Positions 33,205-42,012 of a stretch of DNA of 64,000 bases are shown here, piece after piece. The stretch's first letter is position 1, and each line of letters starts with the position of its first letter. The stretch comes from Steroidobacteraceae bacterium. GTDB lineage: Bacteria; Pseudomonadota; Gammaproteobacteria; Steroidobacterales; Steroidobacteraceae. The notes beneath the pieces are model-generated. The model had not been told where the DNA came from and did no database searches. It saw only the letters and a program-made list of their open reading frames with translations. The stretch spans positions 372,001-436,000 of the forward strand of contig JAWLAG010000001.1 of NCBI GenBank assembly GCA_041395505.1, in the 5' to 3' direction. The position numbers and the translations under genes are program-made.

Positions 33205-34364
33205 CAATAACGAGCCAGTGCTGCGGCGAGCTGCTCGACATGTTCGGCAGCGAGGATATAGGGCGGCAGCAGGCGCAAAACAGCGGGATCGCCGCTCGTG
33301 CCCGTGAGTATGCCGTCGCTGAGCAATCCTGCCTGCACCTCCCTGGCGGCCCGGTTGAGCTTCAGGCCAAGCAAAAACCCCTCTCCCTGGAAACCAGTCA
33401 CCGGACCCGTGAGGCAGCGCTTGCGGATCAGCGCCGATATCCCGCGCACGTTCTCGAGCAGGTTTTCCTTTTCGATGGCATCGATAACGGCAATGATCGC
33501 CGCCGCTGCCATCGGCCCGCCACCGAAGGTGGTGCCAAGTGAGTCGAGCTTGACCGCCGCGTCGACTTTCGCGCTCATCAGGAGAGCCGCGCAGGGAAAG
33601 CCGTTACCGAGTGCCTTGGCGGTGGTCAGCATGTCGGGCATGACGCCGTAGAGATTGGCGGCGAATGGCGTGCCACAACGACCCATGCCGCACTGCACTT
33701 CATCGAAAATCAGCTGCGCGCCGACCGCGTCGCAACGCGCCCGTAGTGCGGCGAGGAATTCGCGCCCCATGTCGAACGCGCCACCGACGCCCTGCACCGG
33801 CTCGATGATCACGGCGGCCGTTGCGGCAGTGATGCCGGTGGCAAGTGCCGCGTGGTCGCGTCGCGGCAGGAAGCGCACGTCGAAGGGCGTGCGCGGGAAG
33901 CCATACCATTTGTCCGCCGCGCCATGCGTGACGGCGCCCGCGGCTGCGGTGCGCCCGTGAAAGCTCTGCGTGAACGCCACGATTTCGCTTCGCCCGCTCA
34001 TGCGCAATGCCATCTTCAGTGCATTTTCGTTGGCCTCGGCGCCGGAGTTGACGAGAAACACGCTTGCAAAGGGCAGGCCGGCGAACTGCACCAGTCGATC
34101 AGCGGCCTGGCTGCGCACCGACATGGCGACGGCGTTGCTCTGGAAGTTGCAGGCGGCGGCCTGCTCGGCGAGCGAGCGGCTCCAGCGCGGATGCGCATAA
34201 CCGAGAGCCGCAACCGCATGTCCGCCGTAGAGGTCGAGCACGCGCCGGCCATCCCGCGCATGCAGCCACACGCCCTCGGCATGCGTGACCTCGATCGGGT
34301 ATTGCGCGAATACCTTCGCGAGATGATCGTGCGTCGCGGCAGGTGCTGTGGCGTTGCTGTTCAT
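33204..34364 (-). CDS. argD: N-acylornithine aminotransferase ArgD
   Basis: Class III PLP aminotransferase of 386 aa. Landmarks: VFLVNSGAEANENALKMALR, FTQSFHGRTAAAGAVT, IIEPVQGVGG, LIFDEVQCGMGRCG and the Schiff-base Lys in TTAKALGNGFPCAALL, then LGTTFGGGPMAAAA. It converts N-acylglutamate semialdehyde to N-acylornithine. Start at 34364 is the ATG 5 bp after the argC stop. The acyl group handled (acetyl or succinyl) follows from the carbamoyltransferase, not from this sequence; enzymes of this family accept both. Confidence 0.93.
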   Translation of the reverse strand: MNSNATAPAATHDHLAKVFAQYPIEVTHAEGVWLHARDGRRVLDLYGGHAVAALGYAHPRWSRSLAEQAAACNFQSNAVAMSVRSQAADRLVQFAGLPFASVFLVNSGAEANENALKMALRMSGRSEIVAFTQSFHGRTAAAGAVTHGAADKWYGFPRTPFDVRFLPRRDHAALATGITAATAAVIIEPVQGVGGAFDMGREFLAALRARCDAVGAQLIFDEVQCGMGRCGTPFAANLYGVMPDMLTTAKALGNGFPCAALLMSAKVDAAVKLDSLGTTFGGGPMAAAAIIAVIDAIEKENLLENVRGISALIRKRCLTGPVTGFQGEGFLLGLKLNRAAREVQAGLLSDGILTGTSGDPAVLRLLPPYILAAEHVEQLAAALARY

Positions 34365-34369
34365 GGCCT

Positions 34370-35443
34370 TCAGGTCCACCCTGGTGCTGGCGCCGCGAGG
34401 CCGCTGCGCTCCTCGAAGCCGAGCATGCGGTTCATCCACTGCACGGCGCCGCCCGCCGCGCCTTTGGTCAGGTTGTCGATCGCGCAGGTCACCGCTACGG
34501 TACCGCTGGTCGCGGTTGCCGAAAGCTGCGCATAGTTGCTCGCAACGACATTCTTCAGGCGCGGCGCAGTCTCCGTTACCCGCACAAACGGCGAGCGCGC
34601 GTAGTAGTCGCGCAGTTGCTCGAGGACATCGGCGTCATCGCCGCGCAGTCGCGCCTGCACGGTGACATGGATGCCGCGCGCAAAAGGACCCGAATGCGGC
34701 ACGAAGGCGAATTGCGCTGCGACACCACTCGCCGCGAGTGCGCAGGCTGCGACTTCCGGCGCATGGCGGTGGCCGAGCGCGTTGTAGCTGTAGAGGTCGC
34801 CGTGACGCAGTGGATGATGCGTGCCTTCGGTTGGCTTGCGTCCCGAGCCCGTACTGCCGGTGATGCCGGCGACGAACAACTGCGGCTCGATGAGATTGCG
34901 GGCAAGCAGGGGCACGCTCGCAAGCAGGATGGCGGTTGCGAAGCAGCCGGGATGACCAACGTGCGACGTGACAAGTCGCGGCAGATGCTCGGGCACGGCA
35001 CAGGTGAATTGCCCGAGGCGTGCCGGTGCGCCGTGCGGATGTTTGTAGACGGCTTCGTAGGCACCGGGATCCGCGTAGCGAAAGTCGGCAGAGATGTCGA
35101 CCACGCGCAGCGCGCAACCGCCGCCTTCGGCGGCGCCTAGCAGGCGGTCAATGAGCGCTGCCGATACGCCATGTGGCGCTGCGCCGAACATCGCAGCTGC
35201 GGGCAGTCGCGTGAGCAACGCCGCAATGTCTGCCTCGCTCGAGAAGCGCAGATCCGCAAGCACCGGCGCGAGATGCGGGAAGGCGCCTGCGACCGGCTCG
35301 CCCGGCTGGCTGTCTGACATCACCGCCGCGATGCGAAGCCGCGGGTGTCCGCACAGCAGCCGCAGCAGTTCACCGGCGACATAGCCGGTACCGCCGAGCA
35401 CGATGGCCGGAACCGTTGCCGCCCTGTCGGTCAATGTGTTCAA
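34370..35443 (-). CDS. argC: N-acylglutamyl-phosphate reductase ArgC
   Basis: NADP-dependent reductase of 357 aa: Rossmann start VPAIVLGGTGYVAGELLRLL, active Cys167 in SHVGHPGCFATAILL, TGSTGSGRKPTEGTHHPLRHG and the C-terminal CAIDNLTKGAAGGAVQWMN. It makes N-acylglutamate semialdehyde. ATG at 35443 overlaps the stop of the P-loop gene by four bases. The family normally handles the acetylated substrate; in this operon the succinylated form is possible. Confidence 0.93.
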   Translation of the reverse strand: MNTLTDRAATVPAIVLGGTGYVAGELLRLLCGHPRLRIAAVMSDSQPGEPVAGAFPHLAPVLADLRFSSEADIAALLTRLPAAAMFGAAPHGVSAALIDRLLGAAEGGGCALRVVDISADFRYADPGAYEAVYKHPHGAPARLGQFTCAVPEHLPRLVTSHVGHPGCFATAILLASVPLLARNLIEPQLFVAGITGSTGSGRKPTEGTHHPLRHGDLYSYNALGHRHAPEVAACALAASGVAAQFAFVPHSGPFARGIHVTVQARLRGDDADVLEQLRDYYARSPFVRVTETAPRLKNVVASNYAQLSATATSGTVAVTCAIDNLTKGAAGGAVQWMNRMLGFEERSGLAAPAPGWT

Positions 35444-36516
35444 GCGACCGCCGCCACGGGAAAGCGCTCGGCGAGTCCAACTGTCGCGATGACGTGATCG
35501 CCAAGGTCCGCGCCGTTGGTGATGGCATTGATCGCACGCACCCGGGTCTGCTCTTCGATGATTTCGACACCGACGGCGTTGTCGGTCGCAGGTCCCGTCA
35601 CCGCGCAGGGTTCGATCTCGAAGCGTTCGCGCAACAGTTTGACACCGCCCCAGGCGGCGACCGGGTCGTTGGCCGACAGCACCACGGCCGTGAGCGAATT
35701 GCGTATGTCCGGGCAGTCGAGTATGGAGTCGACGCCGTAGGTGCCGAGGATGCCGTCACCGAGTTCGAACACGATGACATCGGGTTTGCCGCTGGCAAGT
35801 TCAGAGAGCATGGTGCGGGTGAGCGCCGGACCGTTCGCTCGTGTGGTCGTCACGATGCCGAGGTCGGTGAAGATCATGCTGTTGCGCGCGCCGGCATCCT
35901 CCATGGCAAGGATATCGCGGCGCAACGATACGCCGGTTGCCTTGAACGCATCGATGGTGAGTGAGCGATGGCGCATGCGGCTTACCATCGCGCAGGCGGC
36001 TGCGGTCTTGCCCGCTTCCATGCAGGTGCCGGCCAGCGCCACGACGGGTACACCGCCGGTGTCAAGCGTCGCGGCTGCGTCGAGCTGGCGATAGCCGACG
36101 CGCGCCGGCACGCCGATGCGCTCGCCGAGATATGGAAACTGCAGCACCACGCCGAGAACGCGGCAGTCGAAGGGCCGTCCTTTCTCGGGGTTGATCGAAT
36201 CGCAGACACCGAGGACACCGCCGATGTTGAGCATCTGCAGCACATCGCCCGGCTTGACGCTCTTCGGGATGTGTCCCGAATAGCCAAACAAGGCACGTCG
36301 ATGACCGAGTGCGCCCGCGACGACATCACCTTTGCCGAGCTTCGCCATGCGACCGCTGGTCAGTTCGAGCGTGTTGTAATTGGCCTTGTTGGTGAGTACC
36401 TCGACAACGATGACCACGCCTTCCTCGGCGGGAATTTCGTCAGCAATACGCAATTCGTGCCCTAGTCCACAGGACTGGGTGACCGAAGCAACCTTGTCGA
36501 CAACGACGGTACGCAT
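35440..36516 (-). CDS. P-loop protein of the arginine operon, DUF1611/DgcN-like
   Basis: Protein of 358 aa. Residues 1-155 form a beta-rich domain (VVIVVEVLTNKANYNTLEL, GDVVAGALGHRRALFGYSGH). A Rossmann/P-loop half follows with GTCMEAGKT (163-171), IDAFKATGVSLRRDI and VIVFELGDGILGTYGVDSIL. The second half resembles DUF1611, whose member DgcN is reported as an N-acetyltransferase acting on D-glutamate. It is locked between argG (24-bp gap) and argC (ATGA overlap), so a role in arginine synthesis is likely. The window shows no GNAT-type glutamate acyltransferase. Family resemblance is by eye only, and the role is unproven. Confidence 0.6.
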   Translation of the reverse strand: MRTVVVDKVASVTQSCGLGHELRIADEIPAEEGVVIVVEVLTNKANYNTLELTSGRMAKLGKGDVVAGALGHRRALFGYSGHIPKSVKPGDVLQMLNIGGVLGVCDSINPEKGRPFDCRVLGVVLQFPYLGERIGVPARVGYRQLDAAATLDTGGVPVVALAGTCMEAGKTAAACAMVSRMRHRSLTIDAFKATGVSLRRDILAMEDAGARNSMIFTDLGIVTTTRANGPALTRTMLSELASGKPDVIVFELGDGILGTYGVDSILDCPDIRNSLTAVVLSANDPVAAWGGVKLLRERFEIEPCAVTGPATDNAVGVEIIEEQTRVRAINAITNGADLGDHVIATVGLAERFPVAAVA

Positions 36517-36540
36517 GTGTGACTCTCCAGGGGGTGACGA

Positions 36541-37749
36541 TCAGCCGCCGGACTTGTGCCCGGCACGGTGATGAAACATGCCGGGGAGCGAGACGATCTT
36601 GGAAAAACCAAGCGCATCCTGCGCGCTCCACTCGCCGGCAGCTTCGCCGTAGACGCCGCGCGATGCCGCCATCAGCGAATAGGGCGATTCCACGCCGGCA
36701 ATGAAGGCGCTTCCGGCCTGAAAGCGCACGCGCACGGTACCGGTGACACGGGCCTGCGATGAGAGGAAAGCCGCCTCGATGTCGCGGCAGACCGGATCGA
36801 GCAACTGGCCTTCGTGTACCCAGTCGCCGTAGGAGAGGGCGAGCACTTCCTTGATGCGCTGCTGACGACCCGTCAGGACGAGCTTCTCGAGTTCGCGATG
36901 CGCGACGATCAGGGTCTCGGCGGCAGGCGCTTCGAAGGCGACGCGGCCCTTGGTTCCGATGATGGTGTCGCCAAGGTGGACGCCGCGGCCGATGCCGTAA
37001 CGCGCGCCGACCTCCTCGACGGCTTCGATCAGGGTCACGGGATCGAGCGCCTTGCCGTCGAGCGCACAGGGAATGCCGGCGTTGAAACCGATGCGATGCT
37101 CGACCGGCGCGACCGGTCGCTCGAAAGCACTGCGACTCAACACCCAGGCGGATTCGGGAATGCACTCGCTCGAGCCGAGTGTCTCCTTGCCGCCGATGGT
37201 CACGCCCCACAAACCGCGGTTGATGGAATAGGCGGCGCCATGCGGCGGAACCGGGAGTTTTCGTGACTGCAGGAATTCGAGTTCGTCCTGGCGCTTGAAG
37301 GCGTGATCGCGCACGGGCGCGAGCACGGTCAGGTCGCTCGCCAGCGTGCGCAGCGCGACTTCGAAGCGTACCTGGTCGTTGCCCGCTGCCGTGCAGCCGT
37401 GCGCGATGGTGTTGGTGCCAAGTCGGCGTGCCGCCTGCGCGATGGTTTGCGCCTGCATCACGCGCTCGGCACCGACGCACAGCGGGTAGAGCTGGCCGCG
37501 GCGCACGTTGCCCATGATCAGGAACTTAAGCACCTGCTCGAAATATGCGCTGCGCGCATCGATCCGTTCATAGCTGCTCGCGCCGAGCGCGAGCGCGCGC
37601 CGCTCGAGCATCGCCGCCGCTTCGGCGTCGATGCCGCCGGTGTCCACGGTCACGGCGACGATGGGCCGCTGGTGCTGCTCGGCGAGCCAGGGAATGAGAA
37701 ACGATGTGTCGAGGCCGCCCGAGTAGGCGAGCACGATGGGTTGGGTCAT
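36541..37749 (-). CDS. argG: Argininosuccinate synthase
   Basis: ATP-dependent ligase of 402 aa that joins citrulline and aspartate. PP-loop IVLAYSGGLDTSFLIPWLAE; then IAHGCTAAGNDQVRFE, NRGLWGVTIGGKE and YGDWVHEGQ. It starts at 37749, 2 bp after the argR stop. The signature KGNDQVRFE appears as AGNDQVRFE. Acyl groups must be removed before this step; an argE-like deacylase is not in the window. Confidence 0.92.
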   Translation of the reverse strand: MTQPIVLAYSGGLDTSFLIPWLAEQHQRPIVAVTVDTGGIDAEAAAMLERRALALGASSYERIDARSAYFEQVLKFLIMGNVRRGQLYPLCVGAERVMQAQTIAQAARRLGTNTIAHGCTAAGNDQVRFEVALRTLASDLTVLAPVRDHAFKRQDELEFLQSRKLPVPPHGAAYSINRGLWGVTIGGKETLGSSECIPESAWVLSRSAFERPVAPVEHRIGFNAGIPCALDGKALDPVTLIEAVEEVGARYGIGRGVHLGDTIIGTKGRVAFEAPAAETLIVAHRELEKLVLTGRQQRIKEVLALSYGDWVHEGQLLDPVCRDIEAAFLSSQARVTGTVRVRFQAGSAFIAGVESPYSLMAASRGVYGEAAGEWSAQDALGFSKIVSLPGMFHHRAGHKSGG

Positions 37750-37751
37750 GG

Positions 37752-38204
37752 TCAGATCCGGAACTGTTCGCGCAGTCTCTCGAGCAGGCTGTGCTGCGCA
37801 CGATGGTTGGGAGTGGCGATGAAGATGGTGTCGTCGCCCGAGAGCGTGCCGACCACTTCGGGCCAGGCGGCGCGGTCGATGGCAACCGCGACGCTCTGCG
37901 CGGCGCCCACGGTGGTGCGCAGCACGGTCAGCGTGGGGCCGGCGGGCTGCGCCGCGCGCACAAATTGGCGCAGGCTTCCGAAACTTTCGCGGACCGGCGC
38001 CACCGTAGTGCCGGGCGCGACATAGCGGCCACGTACCTTGATGACGCCGAGGTCGCGCAGATCGCGGCTGACCGAGGACTGCGTCGCGGCGAAACCCTCG
38101 GCCTCGAGCAGCGCGACCAGCTGTTCCTGGCGCCGTACCGCATGGCGCGCGAGGATGGCGAGCAGGGCATCGCGTCGAGCTGACTGTTGCTGGTCCGTAG
38201 GCAT
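37752..38204 (-). CDS. argR: Arginine repressor ArgR
   Basis: Regulator of 150 aa. The N-terminal winged helix includes the recognition segment ATQSSVSRDLRDLGVIKVRG; the C-terminal domain has the trimerisation and arginine-binding motif GTLSGDDTIFIATPN (GTxxGDDT). It is the first gene of the arginine operon and has tandem ARG boxes immediately upstream, so it should repress itself and the whole operon when arginine is high. Confidence 0.95.
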   Translation of the reverse strand: MPTDQQQSARRDALLAILARHAVRRQEQLVALLEAEGFAATQSSVSRDLRDLGVIKVRGRYVAPGTTVAPVRESFGSLRQFVRAAQPAGPTLTVLRTTVGAAQSVAVAIDRAAWPEVVGTLSGDDTIFIATPNHRAQHSLLERLREQFRI

Positions 38205-38217
38205 TGCGCAATCCGCG

Positions 38218-38256
38218 TATGCATAAATATTCTCAAAGTCTGCATATTTATGCAGG
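38218..38256 (-). promoter_or_regulatory. Tandem ARG boxes (ArgR operator)
   Basis: Two AT-rich 18-bp imperfect palindromes, 38218-38235 (TATGCATAAATATTCTCA) and 38239-38256 (TCTGCATATTTATGCAGG), are separated by 3 bp. An 18-3-18 layout is the standard ArgR hexamer site. They lie 13 bp upstream of the argR ATG and must overlap its promoter. The local base composition stands out sharply from the GC-rich surroundings. Confidence 0.85.
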
Positions 38257-38277
38257 CGCTGTCAAGCGCTGCCGCGG

Positions 38278-41200
38278 CTATTTTTCGATGGTGTAGACCA
38301 GTTCCGCGCTGCGCTCTTCGCCTGCCTCGCTGCGCAGTGTCCACCGGTCGCCGAGCGTGTAGCGCATCTTGATCGTGTTGAGCGCCTGGGTGAGGCTGAT
38401 GCCATAGCTCACGTAGAGGCGCGGCGAGAGGTACTTCCCGAGCACCAGCGCAGTTTCGTTGGCAAGATTCTGCTCGATGGCGACGTCCTCGATGCCGAGC
38501 TTGCTGCCAAACTGCTGCGCAATGATGGCGCCGCCCTGGGCCAGCAGCTGGCTGCGCGTCGCGTTGGCGCTGGTGGAATCCTGCGCCGACTCGATCGAAC
38601 CGCCGGCAAGGAGCAGGGATACGACCTGCGATTGCGGCAGTGATGGCTCGGAGAAAAACGTCATGCGCGGCTGGGCGAGGCGGCCGCGCACATTGACGCC
38701 GGCGACGGCATCGGGAAAGCGCTTCACGGCGCGAATCTCCACGCCCGGATCGGCAAGCAGGCCACCGGTGAACAGCAGGCGGCCGCGCTCGATGTCGAGC
38801 CTGCGGCCCAGCGCGACATACTTGCCTTCGATGACACTCAATTCGCCGTTGGCGCGTGTCACGCCATCGCTCTGGCTTCGCAAATCGATGCTGCCGGTGA
38901 TACGTCCTGACAGGCCGTAGGTATCGACACTCACGTCGTCGCCGAGCTTGAGCCGGATGGCTGTCGCAACGGCGATGCCATCGTCGGCACTGGTTTTGGA
39001 TTCGCTGACGATACGCTCATCGCTCGAGGGCAATACCGCGCCGGTAAGATCGGCTGGCGCAATGCGCGCCCGCGGCACCAGTACCTCGCCCTTGACATCG
39101 ATGCTGCGTCCATCGACCGCGAAGTCGAGATTCGGCGAGGCGATGATGCGCGCCTCGGGTACATCGACCAGCAGCAGGTCATTGCCGCGCAGTTGCAGAT
39201 TGCCTTTCGGGATGCCGCCGCTCCAGAGCAGATCGCCGCTGGTCTCGAGGCTGCCATCGCCCGCCTTGAGTTTGCCGCTGAAGCTGAGCCGGTTGTCGAT
39301 CAGCCGCGCCTCGAGCGCGGCATCGTGCAGCGACAGGTTGATCTGGTAGAGATCGATGGCGCCGTTGGCGAGCTTCAACACGCCATTGACGGACGGCGCG
39401 CCGAGCGTGCCGCCGACCACGAGTTCGGCATCGAGCTGACCACGCACACGATCGACCTCGGGCACGTAGGCGCTCACGAAACCGAGCTCGCGGGTGCGCA
39501 GGATGAGATCGCCGCGCAATGGCCATCCTGATAGCTGCGAACCCTGACGGGCGGCAGTAAAGCTGCCGTTGATTTCACCGACCTGCTCGGCATCCAGATC
39601 GACCTTGCCATGCAGTCCGTCGGCGTCGAGGTCGATGTCGAGCTCACCCGATCCGAGAGTCGTCGTGTCAACGCGACCGTTGGCGCGGCGGTGCATCAGC
39701 TTTGCGCCATTCAGTTCGCTGCGCAGGGTGCCGCGCGCCAGCGCGCCACTTGCGCCAAAGCCGCGGGCAACGACGTTGACGGTGCCGTCGTAGCTCACCC
39801 GCTTGCGCTGCCCGGCCGTCAACGCGCTCATCGGCAGGTCGCGTGCGCTGACCTCGGCACTCCAGCCGTCCGGGCGCGACTCGGCCGTGACGCATAGCCT
39901 CGCCGACTCGCCTTTGAGGCACAGGCCGTCGAGACTCTTGCGCTCGGGTGCGATCAACCACTCGCCCGGGCCATCCTGCACCAGGTGCAGATCCTCGTCG
40001 TTGTCGATGCTGAATGCCGACACCGTCCCGCTCCAGCGATCCGATCCGGCCGCAAATCTCCCCTGCGCGAGTGCGAGTGCGTGCGCATTGGTGGCGCGCG
40101 CGGCGAGTTCGATGCGATGCGCGTCGGCCGGCCCCGAGACCGTGATGGCCAGGCGCTCGATGACACGGTCGCGAAAGGCGAGGTTGGTCACGTCGATGTC
40201 TGCGGACTGGTTCGCGCCGCTTCGTGAATCGATAGCGACCGTAGCGGTGAACTTGTCGACAGCGATACCTTCATGGCGAATGCCGTTGCCGCTCGCAGCG
40301 AAATTCCATACGAGCGCCTGAGGATTGCCATCGATGGTGCCGTTCGCCTTGAGATGGCCGCGACTACCGTCGGCAAGCAGCGCGAGATCCTCGGTTTCGA
40401 GACCAAAGCGCAGCTTGCCATGGGCGCCGAGACTGCCATCGAGTTCGACGCGCGTCGAACCTGCCGCCATCCGGACCTTCTCGAAGCTCCAGACGTCGCG
40501 CTGGCGCAGCAGACGGCCGCCGCCGCTCAGGCGTTTGCCGCGCAGCGTACCGCCCAGCTCGCCGATACGCAGATCGAGGTTGCTGTCGCCGCCGAGCGCA
40601 TCGCCGCTGACCGCATAGTTGAAACTGGCCGATCCCGTGAGCGCCTGGCGGAGGCTGGCCGGATTGATTCCTTCGGCGCGGCCCTGCAGTTGCCAGCGCT
40701 CAGGTGCATCCCAGACAAGTTCACCGCGCAGGCTCGCTTTGCCATCGAGCACAGCGAGTGTTCCCGACCGGATGCGCAGCTCGCCGCGATCGAGTTCGCC
40801 GCTCATTTCGAAAGGCGAGCTCGCTGCCAGGTCGCTCTCCAGTTCGCCGTTCGATTGCAGTGCATACGGCCAGATGCCGTGCAGCGAAAACTGTCCTGCC
40901 CGGCTCGCGAATCCCCGCTCCTCGGTGAGTGGCAACGGCCACCGAAAGTCACTCCAGGCGCCAGTGAGGTCGAGCCGCGGGCCATTGCTTTCGATGCCAA
41001 TCGTGCCGCTCGCTTCCGCGTAGGCGCGCGAACCCTGGTGCCGCACCGTGATGCGCTCGGCATTCACCACACCCGCCGCGTAGTTGCCGTTGAAGGTTAC
41101 GCTGAAAGGTCCCGCATCGAGTCCGTGTGGAGTGAGCGGGCCGGCAGCGCGTATGCCATCGGCATCACCGTCGAGTTGCAATTCGCCGGTCACGACGCCG

Positions 41201-42012
41201 AGCGGGCCGGCGATCTGCCATGGTGTGAGCGAGAAATCGTGCACCAGCGCGCGCCCGTCCCAGTGCCAACCCTGCGTGAGGTCGTGGGCCGCGCCATGGA
41301 AGGTGCTGCGAAATGGTTCGGCGAGCGTGGCATCGATGTCGATTCGGTCGAGATTGCCGCCAATGCTTGCGTTGCTGACCCAGTCAGGCTGGCCGTCGAG
41401 ATGGAACAGGATGCGCAGATCCCCTGCGAGCTCGAGCGGCTGCGCCGCGTGCAGCTCACCCACGGCCGTGACGTGGGCGTTCTGGTAGTCCATTGCCGCG
41501 TCATGAATGCGAATGTCGCGATGGCGCACGGCCCCGGCCGCACTCAATCCGGATACGTCGTAGCTGCGCCCGGTGGTGGTGGTCAGGCGTGCTGCGCCGA
41601 CCCTGGCCCCATTGACGTCAATGCGCAGAAACGGGGGCAGGAAACGCGGTGTCCAGTCGCTTGGCGGGGAGCTGCGCGGGTATACATCGATTCCGAGTTT
41701 GCCGATGCTCGCATCGTCCACCGACAGCGTCTGCAGCCAGATGGGCAGGAAGCGCAGGCGGCCCTCGAGGTTCCTCGCATCGATTCGCACCCGCTCGTGC
41801 AGCAACAGGAAATGTTCGATCCGGACGCCGTCGCGCAGCGTGCCGCTTGCGTTTTCGATCGTGACTTCGGCGCGCCCCATCCTGTGCGGCAGGCGAGCGA
41901 CGATGAAACGCAGTCCGCTCTCGGTACTGTACAGGTACCACACGGCCGCAACCGGCAATGCCACGATCGCCAGAATCGAGATGCCAATGGCAACCAGGAT
42001 GGCGCGGCGCAT
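38278..42012 (-). CDS. tamB: Translocation and assembly module protein TamB
   Basis: Very long AsmA-like protein of 1244 aa with an N-terminal inner-membrane anchor (RRAILVAIGISILAIVALPVAAVWYLY) and a repetitive beta-strand taco that spans the periplasm. The conserved C-terminal DUF490 domain is visible (RLAQPRMTFFSEPSLPQSQVVSLLLAGG, SYGISLTQALNTIKMRYTLGDRWTLRSEAG). TamB bridges to TamA and is implicated in autotransporter insertion and phospholipid transport. The ATG shares a base with the tamA stop (TGATG). Confidence 0.95.
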   Translation of the reverse strand: MRRAILVAIGISILAIVALPVAAVWYLYSTESGLRFIVARLPHRMGRAEVTIENASGTLRDGVRIEHFLLLHERVRIDARNLEGRLRFLPIWLQTLSVDDASIGKLGIDVYPRSSPPSDWTPRFLPPFLRIDVNGARVGAARLTTTTGRSYDVSGLSAAGAVRHRDIRIHDAAMDYQNAHVTAVGELHAAQPLELAGDLRILFHLDGQPDWVSNASIGGNLDRIDIDATLAEPFRSTFHGAAHDLTQGWHWDGRALVHDFSLTPWQIAGPLGVVTGELQLDGDADGIRAAGPLTPHGLDAGPFSVTFNGNYAAGVVNAERITVRHQGSRAYAEASGTIGIESNGPRLDLTGAWSDFRWPLPLTEERGFASRAGQFSLHGIWPYALQSNGELESDLAASSPFEMSGELDRGELRIRSGTLAVLDGKASLRGELVWDAPERWQLQGRAEGINPASLRQALTGSASFNYAVSGDALGGDSNLDLRIGELGGTLRGKRLSGGGRLLRQRDVWSFEKVRMAAGSTRVELDGSLGAHGKLRFGLETEDLALLADGSRGHLKANGTIDGNPQALVWNFAASGNGIRHEGIAVDKFTATVAIDSRSGANQSADIDVTNLAFRDRVIERLAITVSGPADAHRIELAARATNAHALALAQGRFAAGSDRWSGTVSAFSIDNDEDLHLVQDGPGEWLIAPERKSLDGLCLKGESARLCVTAESRPDGWSAEVSARDLPMSALTAGQRKRVSYDGTVNVVARGFGASGALARGTLRSELNGAKLMHRRANGRVDTTTLGSGELDIDLDADGLHGKVDLDAEQVGEINGSFTAARQGSQLSGWPLRGDLILRTRELGFVSAYVPEVDRVRGQLDAELVVGGTLGAPSVNGVLKLANGAIDLYQINLSLHDAALEARLIDNRLSFSGKLKAGDGSLETSGDLLWSGGIPKGNLQLRGNDLLLVDVPEARIIASPNLDFAVDGRSIDVKGEVLVPRARIAPADLTGAVLPSSDERIVSESKTSADDGIAVATAIRLKLGDDVSVDTYGLSGRITGSIDLRSQSDGVTRANGELSVIEGKYVALGRRLDIERGRLLFTGGLLADPGVEIRAVKRFPDAVAGVNVRGRLAQPRMTFFSEPSLPQSQVVSLLLAGGSIESAQDSTSANATRSQLLAQGGAIIAQQFGSKLGIEDVAIEQNLANETALVLGKYLSPRLYVSYGISLTQALNTIKMRYTLGDRWTLRSEAGEERSAELVYTIEK

